Part shown: in pieces, positions 37,275-48,639 of the stretch | Layout: the number at the start of each line of letters is the position of its first letter | How positions within the stretch are numbered: position 1 is the first letter of the stretch | The notes under the pieces: model-generated | Told to the model about the DNA's origin: nothing | The model's input: the letters and a program-made list of their open reading frames with translations, nothing else | The model's database searches: none | Source of the DNA: Hermatobates lingyangjiaoensis | Taxonomy: Eukaryota > Arthropoda > Insecta > Hemiptera > Hermatobatidae | DNA length: 64,000 nt | Direction: 5' to 3' | Assembly (NCBI GenBank): GCA_026182355.1 | Contig: JAPFBL010000255.1 | Location: 4,217,501 to 4,281,500, forward strand | Program-made: the position numbers and the translations under genes

Positions 37275-37305
37275 ATATAATGATGGATATTATATATATA
37301 AATAA

Positions 37306-37391
37306 TCCAGTTGGGTTTTTGACTCTGACGAAGACCGCTTGTTACGGTTGAAAGATCTTAGTCTTGTTTTCCCATTTCTTATTGTGGTTTG

Positions 37392-37396
<5 letters not shown>
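37306..37396 (+). repeat. Second PLE terminal repeat, tandem to the PLE
   Basis: Same repeat as 37141-37238, in the same orientation, separated by (TA)n and about 40 bp of AT-rich DNA. It ends in a second (TA)n tract. It contains an intact ribozyme-like core at 37321-37363. Confidence 0.8.
37321..37363 (+). ncRNA. Small hammerhead-like ribozyme motif (AGATCT family)
   Basis: GACT, CTGACGA (37325-37331), one A, stem II GACCG/CGGTT with a 7-nt loop, GAA, palindrome AGATCT (37353-37358), T, then AGTC pairing with GACT. Predicted cleavage lies between 37359 and 37360. The core matches CUGANGA...GAA. The unpaired A before stem II departs from the textbook fold. Confidence 0.55.
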
Positions 37397-37435
<39 letters not shown>

Positions 37436-37436
<1 letters not shown>

Positions 37437-38044
37437 CCTGGCTTGGAAACTGGTCTGCAAAATAAATTTGTATATATCTGCAGGTGTTTTAAATAATAAA
37501 CTTGTAAAATTAATTACTATTGTTATAGGCCACTGCCATCAAAATATCATTTTACCTCACTTGCGATATAAATATGCAATCGTATAAATCGTTTAATAAT
37601 TAACAAGGCTTAATGATGGAGGGTTGCATTAAAATATCAGTAGAGAGAAAACAAAATTATGTTAATATGGGATTGATTAGGATTATATAATAAAGGTAAT
37701 TAAAAAGATTGATTGTTGCATCCATAATTCATAGAAATACATGAGCATAAGATTCGAGAAGCAATTTATTAAGTCACATCCACAAATAATGAGAGCAGAA
37801 TTTTAAAGCAGATACAATTATCTAAGGCTAATTCAGAGAAAATATCAAATTAACTCCATTTGATTCACATTGACCTCTCTTTATGCCTTTCATCGGATAA
37901 CTTAACCTATTCAATGATCTAATTAATGCTTAGCATTACAGTGATAGTCGACACGTTTCAAATTCTCAACATTCATCAGAAATCTCTCTAATGTTTTTCT
38001 TGTTTGTTTGAAAAATCTTAATACTGACTTAAAACTGAAGATTT
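37436..38044. other. AT-rich DNA, nothing recognised
   Basis: No repeat or coding pattern seen between the PLE block and the 38-kb foldback repeats. Confidence 0.5.
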
Positions 38045-38205
38045 TCAGGATAATAGAAAGAAAAAAATTGGACTAAGATCTTTCAAAGAAAACACTGGTC
38101 TTCGTCAGAGTCATACTGTGAGTACAGTTCAAGTGTGTCTCTGACGAACTCCTATATTAGTCCCATACTTGTATTTCTTACTGAGGTTTAGACGTATATG
38201 TATAT
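38045..38205. repeat. Foldback PLE-type repeat
   Basis: The minus-oriented left half carries GACT at 38109-38112, CTGACGA, GAA, AGATCT, T and AGTC (to 38071), but has no convincing stem II. The right half (GTCTCTGACGAACTC ... TTAGTCCCATACTTGTATTTC) is a degenerate inverted copy. Confidence 0.55.
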
Positions 38206-38224
38206 ATACTAAATTGAGGAAACA

Positions 38225-38435
38225 TTCCACACGGACTTATATAACTTTAAATTATATAACACAAAACACGACACAAAGAATGAGAAAATTCACACATACT
38301 AAATTCAATATTCCGAACTATTGTTCGTCATCAGGAGAAGACTAGAAGTGAGGACGAACAACAGTTAGAAATATTGAATTTGTAAGTGTATATTTACTCA
38401 TTTTTCTGTGTCGTGTTTTGTGTAATTAAATGTTA
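38225..38435. repeat. Foldback repeat with degenerate hammerhead-like cores
   Basis: The outer arms contain ACACAAAACACGACACA and TGTGTCGTGTTTTGTGT. Near the centre the minus strand reads CTGATGA, C, GAAC/GTTC, then GGAATATTG, where GAAATATTG (palindrome ATAT) would be expected. The right arm keeps GAAATATTG but not CTGATGA. Confidence 0.5.
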
Positions 38436-38482
38436 TATATATATAGATATACATAGTGGAAAGTATTCCACGGTCGATACTT

Positions 38483-38489
<7 letters not shown>

Positions 38490-38525
<36 letters not shown>
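38490..38525. repeat. (TA)n microsatellite
   Basis: Follows a truncated foldback tail and runs into a TG-rich stretch. Confidence 0.92.
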
Positions 38526-38526
<1 letters not shown>

Positions 38527-39225
38527 GTGTGTGCATGTGTGTGTGTGTTTGTGTGGTGATGGTGTCTGTGTGCTTTTTCTTAAATTGATGTGTTGACCTA
38601 GTGGACCATTTATTTCGAAACACTCAACATTATAATATCATTATAAATATTCATTATTTTAAGAATATTCAAAGATTCATCAAATGTTATCTGTTATATC
38701 ATTATTTTGTTTTACTTTTATTCCTGATGAAATCAAATATATTTCTTGAAATGTAAGCACTAACTAATGATTTGATATATTGTTTTTGAATATTTTTTTA
38801 TATTATGTATATAATTTATTTAGGACCCAAGAAAGTCGAGATTCCGTCAGTTTTCCAGGTTCAAATCAAAGTTTTAAATGATCTCGTTTCAATTTTATTT
38901 ACAGCACTTTTAATAGACCTTTAAATAAAGAGAACACATTTACGTTACCAGGGTACTAACAACGTAACATTGTAAGGCGAACAAGTAAAAGTTGTTTACA
39001 TTAATTCACAAATTTATTTATGACTAAATTAGGAGATCATTTCTTCGCCAGACGTCAAATTTTATCTTTCTTATACAAAAGGTCTTTTGCTTTTTTGTAT
39101 CATTACCTTGAGGGCAACTTGTTCATTTTGACCTATGTAAATCATATGTTAGATATTTTGATAAATGCTTCCACGTATCTGAATTCGTTTAACTTCATTA
39201 GTGTCGCGTGTTCATTCAGACTACA
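38526..39225. other. AT-rich DNA with one degenerate foldback-type arm
   Basis: 38820-38930 contains GATTCCGTCAGTTTTCCAGG and ATCTCGTTTCAATTTTATTT, a decayed relative of the 'GAAACG' arms on the minus strand. Confidence 0.45.
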
Positions 39226-39462
39226 GTTGTTGTTAAAATCCACATACTATTTTTCTTTGTAAAATAATTTGTAATGTAATACTTAGTTTTACTGTTTCAA
39301 AATTTATACTTCTGCCTGTGAAAAAGATTTTAAATAAAAACCGAAACGTTGGTAATTAGAGTTTAATTTGAACCTGAAGAACTGACTGAGTCCCGATAAA
39401 CTATAGTTTTGTTTCTAATCCACGGTCGATACTTTTATCAATATATATATATATATATATAC
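39226..39462 (+). repeat. Single-arm copy of the 'GAAACGTTGG' family
   Basis: One arm only, from GTTGTTAAAATCCACATAC through AACCGAAACGTTGG and the tail GGTCGATACTTTTATCAA to (TA)n at about 39439-39462. The last part of another copy is seen at 38461-38488, directly before the (TA)n at 38490-38525. Confidence 0.68.
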
Positions 39463-39502
39463 ACACTTTTTTATTAAAACACTACCCGAAATGGACAAAT
39501 AC

Positions 39503-39750
39503 AGTTCAATGTACATAAAGAAACATAGAGAAACTAAAAACACAAACTTACAGTCTCTAATTTTTGGTTGAACAGTCTTCAGGAGAGATAAGAGAGGGAA
39601 CCAAGCGCACTGGTACAGAGACTCCAACCGTCTCTGTACCAGTGCGCTTGGTTTCCCTCTCTTATCTCTCCTGAAGACGGTTCAACCAAAAATTAGAGAC
39701 TGTAAGTTTGTGTTTTTAATTTCTTTATGTTTCTTTATGTACATTGAACT
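39503..39750. repeat. Near-perfect ~120-bp foldback repeat
   Basis: AGTTCAATGTACATAAAGAA to GTTTCTTTATGTACATTG form a palindrome with almost no spacer (centre about 39627). Each arm holds CTGAAGAC, then GTT, then AACCAAAAATTAG, a ribozyme-like layout with GAA replaced by AAA. Flanked by (TA)n. Confidence 0.7.
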
Positions 39751-39790
39751 ATATATATATAAAAATTTAATGCCAATTTCATGCTTGGTT

Positions 39791-39926
39791 ACCTTTTTTG
39801 AGAGTTTCTGTAATGTCCTAAAGGCTCTCTCAATTCCTCGGGGAAACAAAAAACCAACTTGATTTTTTTTATTTTCCGAGGAACTGAGAAGAGCCTGTAG
39901 GACATTACAGAACTCTCAAAAAACAT
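39791..39926. repeat. Second foldback repeat, adjacent
   Basis: Arms of about 50 bp with GTAATGTCCTAAAGGCTCTC and GAGCCTGTAGGACATTAC, mismatched at several positions, around an A/T-rich spacer. Confidence 0.65.
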
Positions 39927-41560
39927 GTTTGCAAGAAGGATTGCTACCACCTTCACTAATATATGAGTATATATATATTTGAAATAAATATATTCACACA
40001 TTTACGGCATCAAATTTTCGGCTTAACCGACGTAAGAAAAGCAGAGAATGAGACACACCTGCACTCGCGATATGTTTGTACCACTATATTTATATTGTGG
40101 TATGCGTTATATGGTGAAGACAGAAATGCCACAATGATCTGGTGGATAATAGACATCTTTCTCTGAATAATGAGAGGAAAAATTAATATCTGTTCTAGGT
40201 CTTCAAGTAGTACATTTTAAACAAATATTCACAGTTTTTCTCTATTTAATATAATAAACGAGAATGTTAGTACTGTATTTCAAAAGCAATGCCACCTACT
40301 GACTCATGAATTGTTGCCTTAACTATCAGACCTAAGGCTACAAGGAAAGAGGAAATTCAAAAATAGAAATAACAGAGCTACTTTAGACAAATATATAGTT
40401 GAATCGTGTAGTACTGAATACAACATGGACAGTAGATTTAATGTAAAGAGCTCAATAAAAGTGTATTACCCTTTATAATGCCATCTTACACAGAATAAAA
40501 GGCCGCTGCTGGTGCAATATTTTCTGATCACTGCGACACATTCACCTCTATTTTGTTACTCAAAACAATTATTCAATTAAATAAATATCTTTGTGATATT
40601 TTTCTTAAAGTGATTTAGAACTTGAAGTTGCTTTACTAAAAAAAAATTAGTGATTTCTAAACATTTTAATACATCTATATGTAATTAAGTACTGTAGATA
40701 AACCTAGAACTATTCATATCATCATATTTTGTAGTGTATGAATATTTGACGTGGATTGAAAAATTATATTATTTTCCTTTTAGAAGATATAAATTTATTG
40801 GGAATTAGTTTTATTTAAATATATACACATTTTTTAATTTTTGCAGATTTAGTAGTAAAGATGAGGTTTGAATAATGTACATAAACATTTAAAAATGTTG
40901 TATCTAGAAAATTTTTGAATCTAGTTTGAATTTTAAAATTCAAATTTTATCATTTATTTTAATAGAATTAACATTAAATCAGAACTATGTCAGATAGTAT
41001 CATGGTAGCCGCAACCTTGTACGAGAGCTTTTTAACTTAATGGCACTAAAGACTGAATAGAAGCCATTCTCTAACACCTTTGCTAATGACCATAACTTGT
41101 GATACCTACTAAATTTGACGACTCTAAAACCTCGCAGATTTGTTTGTTTCTTTTTTTAAAAATGGTTTGCTCAAGACAGGGATACAGTTCTCAACAGGAA
41201 CCAACAATATTTTATCATATAAATTATTTGAATTCAAACATCTCTTTTCAATAGTAAACAACAGTATACGTTGTTTATAATCCAGGAAGTAACAAGTAAA
41301 CTTGACGATAGGTTATTATGAAAAAATATTAATTTCTGAAATAATTTCTCATAAGTAAGTCTTAAAAATTTTTTTTTTAAATATGTCACGCTAAATAACC
41401 TCTACCTCATGTAGTAAATAGTAATAATTTGTGTTCATTTGTAATAATCGTATCATTTTTATGTGTATATATTTAGTGTTGAATATCGAATATAGAAATA
41501 TCATTATATACGGTAATTTCAACACTGTAACGACAGACGGTAATTTGATTACCAGTAGTT

Positions 41561-41602
<42 letters not shown>

Positions 41603-41604
41603 GA
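41561..41604 (+). repeat. (TTG)n microsatellite
   Basis: About 13-14 uninterrupted TTG units. Confidence 0.92.
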
Positions 41605-41938
41605 GTTGTGGCTCTCTGTTACAAGCTAATCCGATTAACAGAAGATTCAATTAATTCATTAAGAACTAATGAATTATTTGCTCAAATATAATATTTTAAA
41701 GAGGGTGCTATTTCCAAACTAAAATATATTACTGAATTGTCCAGTATTAAATTTCTCTTTTGAACTGATAGTAATAATATTAAAAATGTTCAAATTCAAT
41801 ACTTTATTTTTTTTCTAATACACGAAGAAAAATTTCATGAGCGGTGAGTTTTCATTCTGTTTTCTGTATTTTTTAGTTTTAAACATTTTTTCTTCTTTTT
41901 GGAATTTGGTCAGGGTTAATATACGGAATCACCTTTTC

Positions 41939-41976
41939 GCCAACGTTTCGTCTTTGTTTTAAGACATCCTCAGGGC
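41939..41976 (-). ncRNA. Hammerhead-like motif (ACGT family)
   Basis: On the minus strand: GCC (41976-41974), CTGAGGA, one T, stem II GTCTT/AAGAC with a 6-nt loop, GAA, palindrome ACGT, T, then GGC (41941-41939) pairing with GCC. It sits in an otherwise unrecognised AT-rich repeat-like stretch (about 41890-42080). Confidence 0.5.
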
Positions 41977-43694
41977 TATAAACTAACAAAAAACAATGGA
42001 CATTTGTCATATCTCCTTTACAAACATCATAACAAATTCAAAAAAACTTGGACTTACTCAAGGCTAGCTTCTAACACCTAGCTGATTTTTTAGTTTTATA
42101 TATATCTACAAAAGGTTGATATCCTAATATATCGTATTATATGATTCAATTCTTTACCTTTAACTTATTATTATTTATTTCTATTGGTATAAAGAAAGTT
42201 TACTATTAACCAAAATACGTTGGCTCTGTTATCAAATAAATTACTATAATTTCGATACACATTTTTCATTGTTTCTATTGACATTGTAATGATTTCATAG
42301 ATGGATATATATTAAACTCAAAAATTAAACAAGACACGTGGCTTACAAATCAAATTACAGAGAATTAGACCAACATCGTCAAAACGTGACCTCTATCTTT
42401 AAACCCATGGTGACGAGAGGTGTCGAAAAGTTGAAGCTGTTTTCTTGGGTCTTATTCTGCATGAGTTTGTCGAATTCTATAACTAAAATTGAAGAAACCC
42501 CAAATGAAGGTGGTTCTATCAGTATGATAATCTGAATTTCAAGAGTTTTTTAATAGAAAAAAATAAAACTGAACAATGCAATAGGCACTTCCCTCTGCGA
42601 ATACTAATTCTGTATAATCAGCATATCATGCTTGTAAAACAGTCTTTAGTTTGAAGAGGTTTAAAGTCTATTCAGCGTTACAATACTTGCAACCTTTTAT
42701 TTTCTGCAACCCAACTTCTAAACCATGCAGTTTGCAGTCCACACTAATAATACCCTGCACAGAATTCCTCAGAGATTTTGTTTCCGAAATGTATTCTTCT
42801 TTCGGACATGTATATTCCTCTTAAAAATATAATACTAATTGAGGATATTCGTTTGAAACGAATTCTTTTCTTTTAAATATAAAACAATATTTCTATGGGT
42901 TAAATAATAATTACGTGCTCGATTGCAGAGATTGCAAAAGCACCTTAAGAGCATAGGGCAAATGACCTTCGGTTTCTCTTCCCGTGCGTATGCTCACTAT
43001 TATATATCCAGGAATTTTCTTTTCCATTAAATTATTAACACTAGCTGACATGACACGTTGCATGAATTCAATCCATGGAGAATTTCGTTTCATGTTAGTG
43101 ACCTATATGAATTCAAAAATCTGTCCATTTAGAAATAAGTTATTTGCAAATTGATGAATTGATTATTTCTTTTAATATAAAAATTAGCCACTTTATAGTA
43201 TATAGAAAATATCACAAAATATGTCTGACAAGTTGCAGCTAACAACCAGGTATGTTTAACTATCTTTATAAAATAATATATCGAGAATTATATATTATGT
43301 GTTACATGTCTAAATAAATGAGAGCCGTATGAATATTAACACAACTATCCTTAAAAAAATTAAGAAATAATAAACTTGGATAAGTTAATAGAAGTATCCA
43401 GATTTCAGAAATATGTGAACTACTTGGACATTTTACATCTGAAACATGTTTAAAACATGTATGCAAAAGTAATTGCAGGAATCTTTCAGCATAACAATTA
43501 AATTATCAAAATATTATATTAAAATATCGTTAACCATCCTATGAAACTGTAACTTAATTTAATATAAATGATAAACAATTTGAAATATTCAGTGAAGAAT
43601 AAATACGAATAATCCAGGGTTTAGATAAGAATTGCCAACTTAGTTGTGAAAGGAAGGTAATAAAGTAGAAAAAGAAAGGATGTTTAGAAAGAGA

Positions 43695-43880
43695 GTTATA
43701 GGAGGGACTGACGCATTGCTTGAAGACGGTGGAGGTGATGTAGTCAGCAATCATGTCTAAGCTACAGGGCGCGGGCCGGCGGCACTGACTGCCCGACACC
43801 GCTCCGCCCAGTGTTGCCACCCACTCGTGCTGGCCTCTCACCATCCCCCTCCACCGCCGAGGCTCAGGTCCGCCTCCTTA
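43695..43880. promoter_or_regulatory. CpG island; possible promoter and first exon on the minus strand
   Basis: Dense CpG (GGGCGCGGGCCGGCGGC, ACACCGCTCCGCCC) in AT-rich DNA. The minus strand contains an ATG reading MIADYITSTVFKQC, with strongly codon-like third positions, just downstream of the richest part. Further upstream GATGGTGAGAGG resembles a donor. A vertebrate-style CpG island is not expected by default in arthropods, so an exon is equally possible. No protein family recognised. Confidence 0.38.
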
Positions 43881-46800
43881 TGACAGACAACTTATCTCCT
43901 CTGGCCCTTACCTTACCCATCACAATTTACTCAGAGCACGTTCTCCTACATAATGCCCTCTTCCACCAACAGTATCAATTTTCAAAAGTCTACTATTAAA
44001 AACAAGAGGCCACATAAGAAAAAAACCCCTATTAGTAAGTCGCACTCCATACTCTTGAGTTCCTTACCTGTTGTGTCATTATTTGTAATTTTACTTTTTT
44101 TTTTTCATATTTAAGTAGGGTAAAATAAATGTAATATACTGCCAGCACTAAATGAAACTGAAAAGAAAGCTAACCGCCCAGAGGTCATCAGAGTACAAGA
44201 AACAACTATCGCTAGGTTTAAATTGTTTATAGCTTTCTGAGGAGAACCTCTCTATTGGAGAAGTTTTATTTTCCAATCAAAATTAATGGACAATCAAATT
44301 ATTTCTTTAAAATTAATTCCTTCTCTTTCTATGGCCGATTATAGAAGACTTAATAATAAAACATATTACTTTTAGTATACCAATACTTAATTTTATTCAA
44401 ATATCCATCATTTTGCTAATGATGGGTACATACTCAAATCTCATAACTAAAAATTAAAAAAAAATTCTTAATGAAACAAGAATCATGAATACTATATCAG
44501 TATTCATGGGTAATTTAATGGCTAATGAAGACCTTGAAAAAGGCCTTCATTAGCAATGGTACATGTTCTTAAAGGGATGCTCTAATGCCAACTAAATTCT
44601 TACATTGCTTCATTAGTTACAATAAAATATACTCTTTTTTTACTGACATGAAACTTAGCAGTACAAGGATAGAAGAGATATTAGAGGCTGTCTTTCTACA
44701 TGAAGAACTTGTCTAAAACTGGTTCTCACTGTCTGTAATTAGATTTAGTAACAACGATGACATGGGTCATGAATATTGGAACTTTAATACATACAGCTTG
44801 TGTACAATTAAAATTGAAGTTCTATTAATCTTTGAAGAACTTCACCTTGTACAAGATTGCTTTGTTTATACAGTATATTCTGTCAATAATTTGTTGCACT
44901 GCTGCAGCCATACTTCTATATCCAACAGTAGGTGGACAGCTTGTAGGTGGGTGAGAAACTTGTCTAGGGCTTTGCCCAGAATCATGCATGTCTGGTGTGA
45001 TATTCTGTCAAGTAGATTTGCCAACGAAGTTAATGAAGATACTTTATATGGTGACTTCTAATATTGTGGAGTAATAATATAAAAAAAAATGTATTCCTAA
45101 AATTTTTAAAATATCACTGTTATATCAGTGATTTTTTATTTTAAAAAAAAATAAAATTTATATACAAATTTTAAGAAACATCAATGTTTCACATAAAAAG
45201 CATCCATCACTAACGACTTGTTTAAGAAAGTTTATAAAAATTGGATAACTTGGAAGTTGACAGACAGATGTTGTTGACTCAGTAAAGTTGTTCGGCATTA
45301 TTAAAACAATAAAATTTCTTAAGTTCTATGTGGGTCACAAACTGATGAAGCATAATCTTATCAAAGGACATTAAAAATAAAAAAATAAAAAAAAACAATT
45401 GCATCAATTTTGTTTTAAGCAGTCAATACAATAATTATTTTGACCTATCATTATATTTAACAAATAAGCACATATTATTTATCTATAATATTTCATCTGC
45501 TTAAGTTAAAACTGTTCATAAAGAAATTTCAAAGCAACACATTAGATTTCAGCAAGTAATAAAATCATTTTATCAGTAACTCACAGATAAGAAGGATCAA
45601 TATAAGTACTATTGATTGACTCCCCTTAAAATTTTCTCACATTACATTTGGTTGTTTTATTAAATCCCAAGTCCTAGATCTAATAAAATAATTTACAACA
45701 GGCCGCAAAGTTTGACTCAATTTCAGTACTTTTTTAAAAAATTAAATAACTGTTTGAATGATAAACCGAATCTAAAAGTACTAAATCAGCTTAAACTAAT
45801 TGTCGAAGTTTTAAGAAACTATAATATCCAGGTTTTATTTCGACATATTTTATTGAATTAGGCAATAAAACTTATTTTATTACAGAAGAACTTATAGTAG
45901 AAGAGTTTATCATACTTAGAACCCTCAACATATGTTAATGAAAGCTTTTAGAATTTCAAACACAGCCTAAAACATTAGCACGTGACTTCAACATTTCAAC
46001 TTTATTTATAATAGTATCCTTTAATATAAGCAGATTATTTATTTAAAATAAAGGCACTCAAAGAATTATACATATGGATTCTTTTAAGCAAATCTTAAAA
46101 AGGAACTATGTCATTTAAAATTTAAACAAAAGGGAAGTTTTTCCAATTTTACAGTTTTAACTTCTTTGAAAATTAAAAAAAAAATAGTTTTAGTTAATAT
46201 TAAGATGGAATGTAATGAAAATCATTCCTAGTTTTCAAGCATGTGAACGAACAATATAATAGTACAATTTCCAAGTTACATTCTCGCAATCGCAATATGT
46301 GTAAGTTGTATTAATTTAATTTATTCTAAGTTTATAATTAATTTTTATTCATATAAAATTTGATACTTTAGATGTATGGAAATAAACACATTATATATTC
46401 TTCAATAATAATAACAAATTTTATTTCAAATTGATAATCTTTAAAAGAAGTCAATGTTGTTTGAATAAAAACGTTTTTGATTGACGTTTGTTAGGTAAGA
46501 TAATAAGGAGTAATACATTTTAACCCCGTATATTAGTAAAATATATCAATCGTTACTATTATAATTGAAATTATTTCTAATGTGTTTTTTTTTTAACTAA
46601 GTGTACAAGGTAACCAGACTCTAAAGAGTTGCACATTCACCAGGATAGATCACCCAGGATCAGCAATAACGATAACAGGTTATTGCTGATTATTTAAGAA
46701 CAATTTCTTGTTGGGTACCACTTGATGTTTTGAGGGTAACTTACATAACTTCCTTTTGTCCTTTAATATGATTTTCTTTGGCTCTGTAAACTGTCATTCG

Positions 46801-46907
46801 GGTAAAGGCTTGTAACCACTCTATACATTGAATATTTCCTATAAAGTGAAGAGAATATCTGAAGTCTTTAAAAAAGCTATGGATGCTAACTACGTAAGAA
46901 TAAGAGG
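43881..46907. other. AT-rich DNA, nothing recognised beyond one hairpin
   Basis: A 99-codon frame at 44762-45061 has no recognised domain and no splice context. Confidence 0.45.
44520..44553. repeat. Short hairpin
   Basis: GCTAATGAAGACCTT and AAGGCCTTCATTAGC are inverted with one mismatch around 3-4 bases. Function unknown. Confidence 0.6.
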
Positions 46908-47175
46908 AAAGTGCAGACAAACTCGAAAAACTCATAGAATCGCTTCATCAGTCTGTAACAGCATAATCACAACAACTAGTCAACCTGGCATTGGACAGAC
47001 AAAGAGAATATGAAAGAGCTGCTAGCGGAGCCGAATAGTAGCCTGTGGACCGATTAGGAGACCTTTCGCAATATACAGCAGGAACAGTCTCCACACCACA
47101 ACCGGCCGCAACTACCTGACCTGACTAACCTTGACGAATACCCCAGAAAGAAGACAAGAGGAACATCCCCTTCCA
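46908..47175 (+). pseudogene. Decayed coding remnant with a coiled-coil-like stretch
   Basis: One frame reads ADKLEKLIESLHQSVTA, stop, then QQLVNLALDRQREYERAASG, two stops, then RLGDLSQYTAGTVSTPQPAA and further stops. The composition is protein-like and differs from the flanks, but at least five stops rule out function. It could derive from a gag-like or host coding sequence. Family not recognised. Confidence 0.42.
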
Positions 47176-47917
47176 GGTTAATTAATTCAGAAGAAAAAAC
47201 ATTGAAAAATGCATCACCTAGAACCGTTTTCAAAGCAAAAAAATCTGCAATGGTCTGCACTCAACTATAAGTAAATACATTATCATGATCATTATTTCAA
47301 TTTAATTACACACTTTATTTTAATGTGCCTATTCAGAAAAAATTTTGTAAATCAATCAATTGGGTAAAACGTAACAAAATTGTAATAATTTTTATAGAAC
47401 AATAATGTTATAGGAAGAAATTAATAAATATCTTTTTCAGTAAATGATTTCCTCATCCAACAATCAAAGGTCTTAAAATCTTCAAGTTGTAGTTCTCATA
47501 TTAAGACAATACTTAATTCAAAGTTTAAGGTATTCATAATCATGAGAAGAGCAAGTTAAAATCGGCTTCCTTTTTGACATACAGTTTGATAACTGTCTCA
47601 TTATCCGATATATGTGTTCTCATAGCCCTAACTACTATGTAACTCTCAAATATCATTATGATTGTTCAACAGTGAATATACATTTACAACACTTTCGAAA
47701 GGATACTACCCAGCAAAGGTAAACAAACAATCAAAAATTAGTTCAGTGGTTTCCAAGATGTCTAATTTCTTAATATCTCAATATATGTAAAGGTTAGTAT
47801 ATGTATGTTAAGAAGCAAAAAATTATCCTTGATATTGCTTCAAACAATATAGCGTATATCCTGATTTAAAATTATACAAAATAATACAATTTATAATTAT
47901 TTAACTAATATTGTACA

Positions 47918-48174
47918 CATTGTAGGGTAAAAATCTAATGAAATGGTCTCCACATATAAAACTTTTAATGATATAAACAACGCGTTTCGAACACGTAGTG
48001 TTCTTCTTCAGGCATTAACTAAAAAATACAATGACACCAGAGAGTTATCTATAGTACAAAGTAAATAAGTGTATTAATGCCTGAAGAAGAACACTACGTG
48101 TTCGAAACGCGTTGTTTATATCATTAAAAGTTTTATATGTGGAGACCATTTCATTAGATTTTTACCCTACAATG
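47918..48174. repeat. Perfect 101-bp inverted repeat with a hammerhead-like motif in each arm
   Basis: Arms 47918-48018 and 48074-48174 are exact reverse complements, read base by base, around a 55-bp spacer. Each arm carries the ACGCGT-family motif near its inner end. Perfect identity suggests recent formation or conversion between arms. No target duplication is obvious. Confidence 0.85.
48079..48115 (+). ncRNA. Hammerhead-like motif (ACGCGT family), right arm
   Basis: CTGAAGA (48081-48087), one A, stem II GAACAC/GTGTTC with loop TAC, GAA, palindrome ACGCGT (48107-48112), T, then G. Immediate stem I is only C-G plus G-U. TTAATG (48074-48079) could pair with CATTAA further out. The mirror copy lies on the minus strand at 47977-48013. 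Confidence 0.45.
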
Positions 48175-48639
48175 AGTAAATACCACATAATAACTGATTG
48201 CACTACATTAGAATTAATATTGTACAAAATATCGCAAACGTTCCCGTCGAAAAAACACAGTCATGTAAACCCTCTACATTTTTTAAAAAAATATTATACT
48301 TTTATATATTAAACTTCCTCTTTGAATGAATTGTTTTAACAAGTTTTAAAGTTTATAAATACTACTGATAACAATTACATTTATTATTGAAAACAAATCA
48401 ACAAGTACAGCAGCTCATCACTATTCAATGTTGATTTTTGTCTTTTTGAACTTATATAATCATTTTCAATGAACCAATATTCCTTCCAATCCAATTCAAT
48501 AACTTCCGCTCGTAAGTGAATTAGCCATTTTTATCTAAGTAGCCTTAAGGAGTAGTTTGTATTTATATATCGACTGAGAGAGGTTTCAATATACGAGTAT
48601 TCCTGATTGATTACGAGTGCTCGCTCAATTGTTCCTGGC

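Larger units (their letters stand above)
39927..43694. other. AT-rich DNA apart from the listed microsatellite and ribozyme-like motif
   Basis: The minus-strand stretch 42911-43093 is open (LMEKKIPGYIIVSIRTGRE) but unsupported. Nothing else seen. Confidence 0.45.

Noticed and set aside
42911..43093. 60-codon minus-strand frame (LMEKKIPGYIIVSIRTG)
   Set aside because: Protein-like in part, but no splice signals or recognisable family, and it may be the tail of a retroelement.
44762..45061. 99-codon plus-strand frame
   Set aside because: No domain, splice signal or compositional shift.
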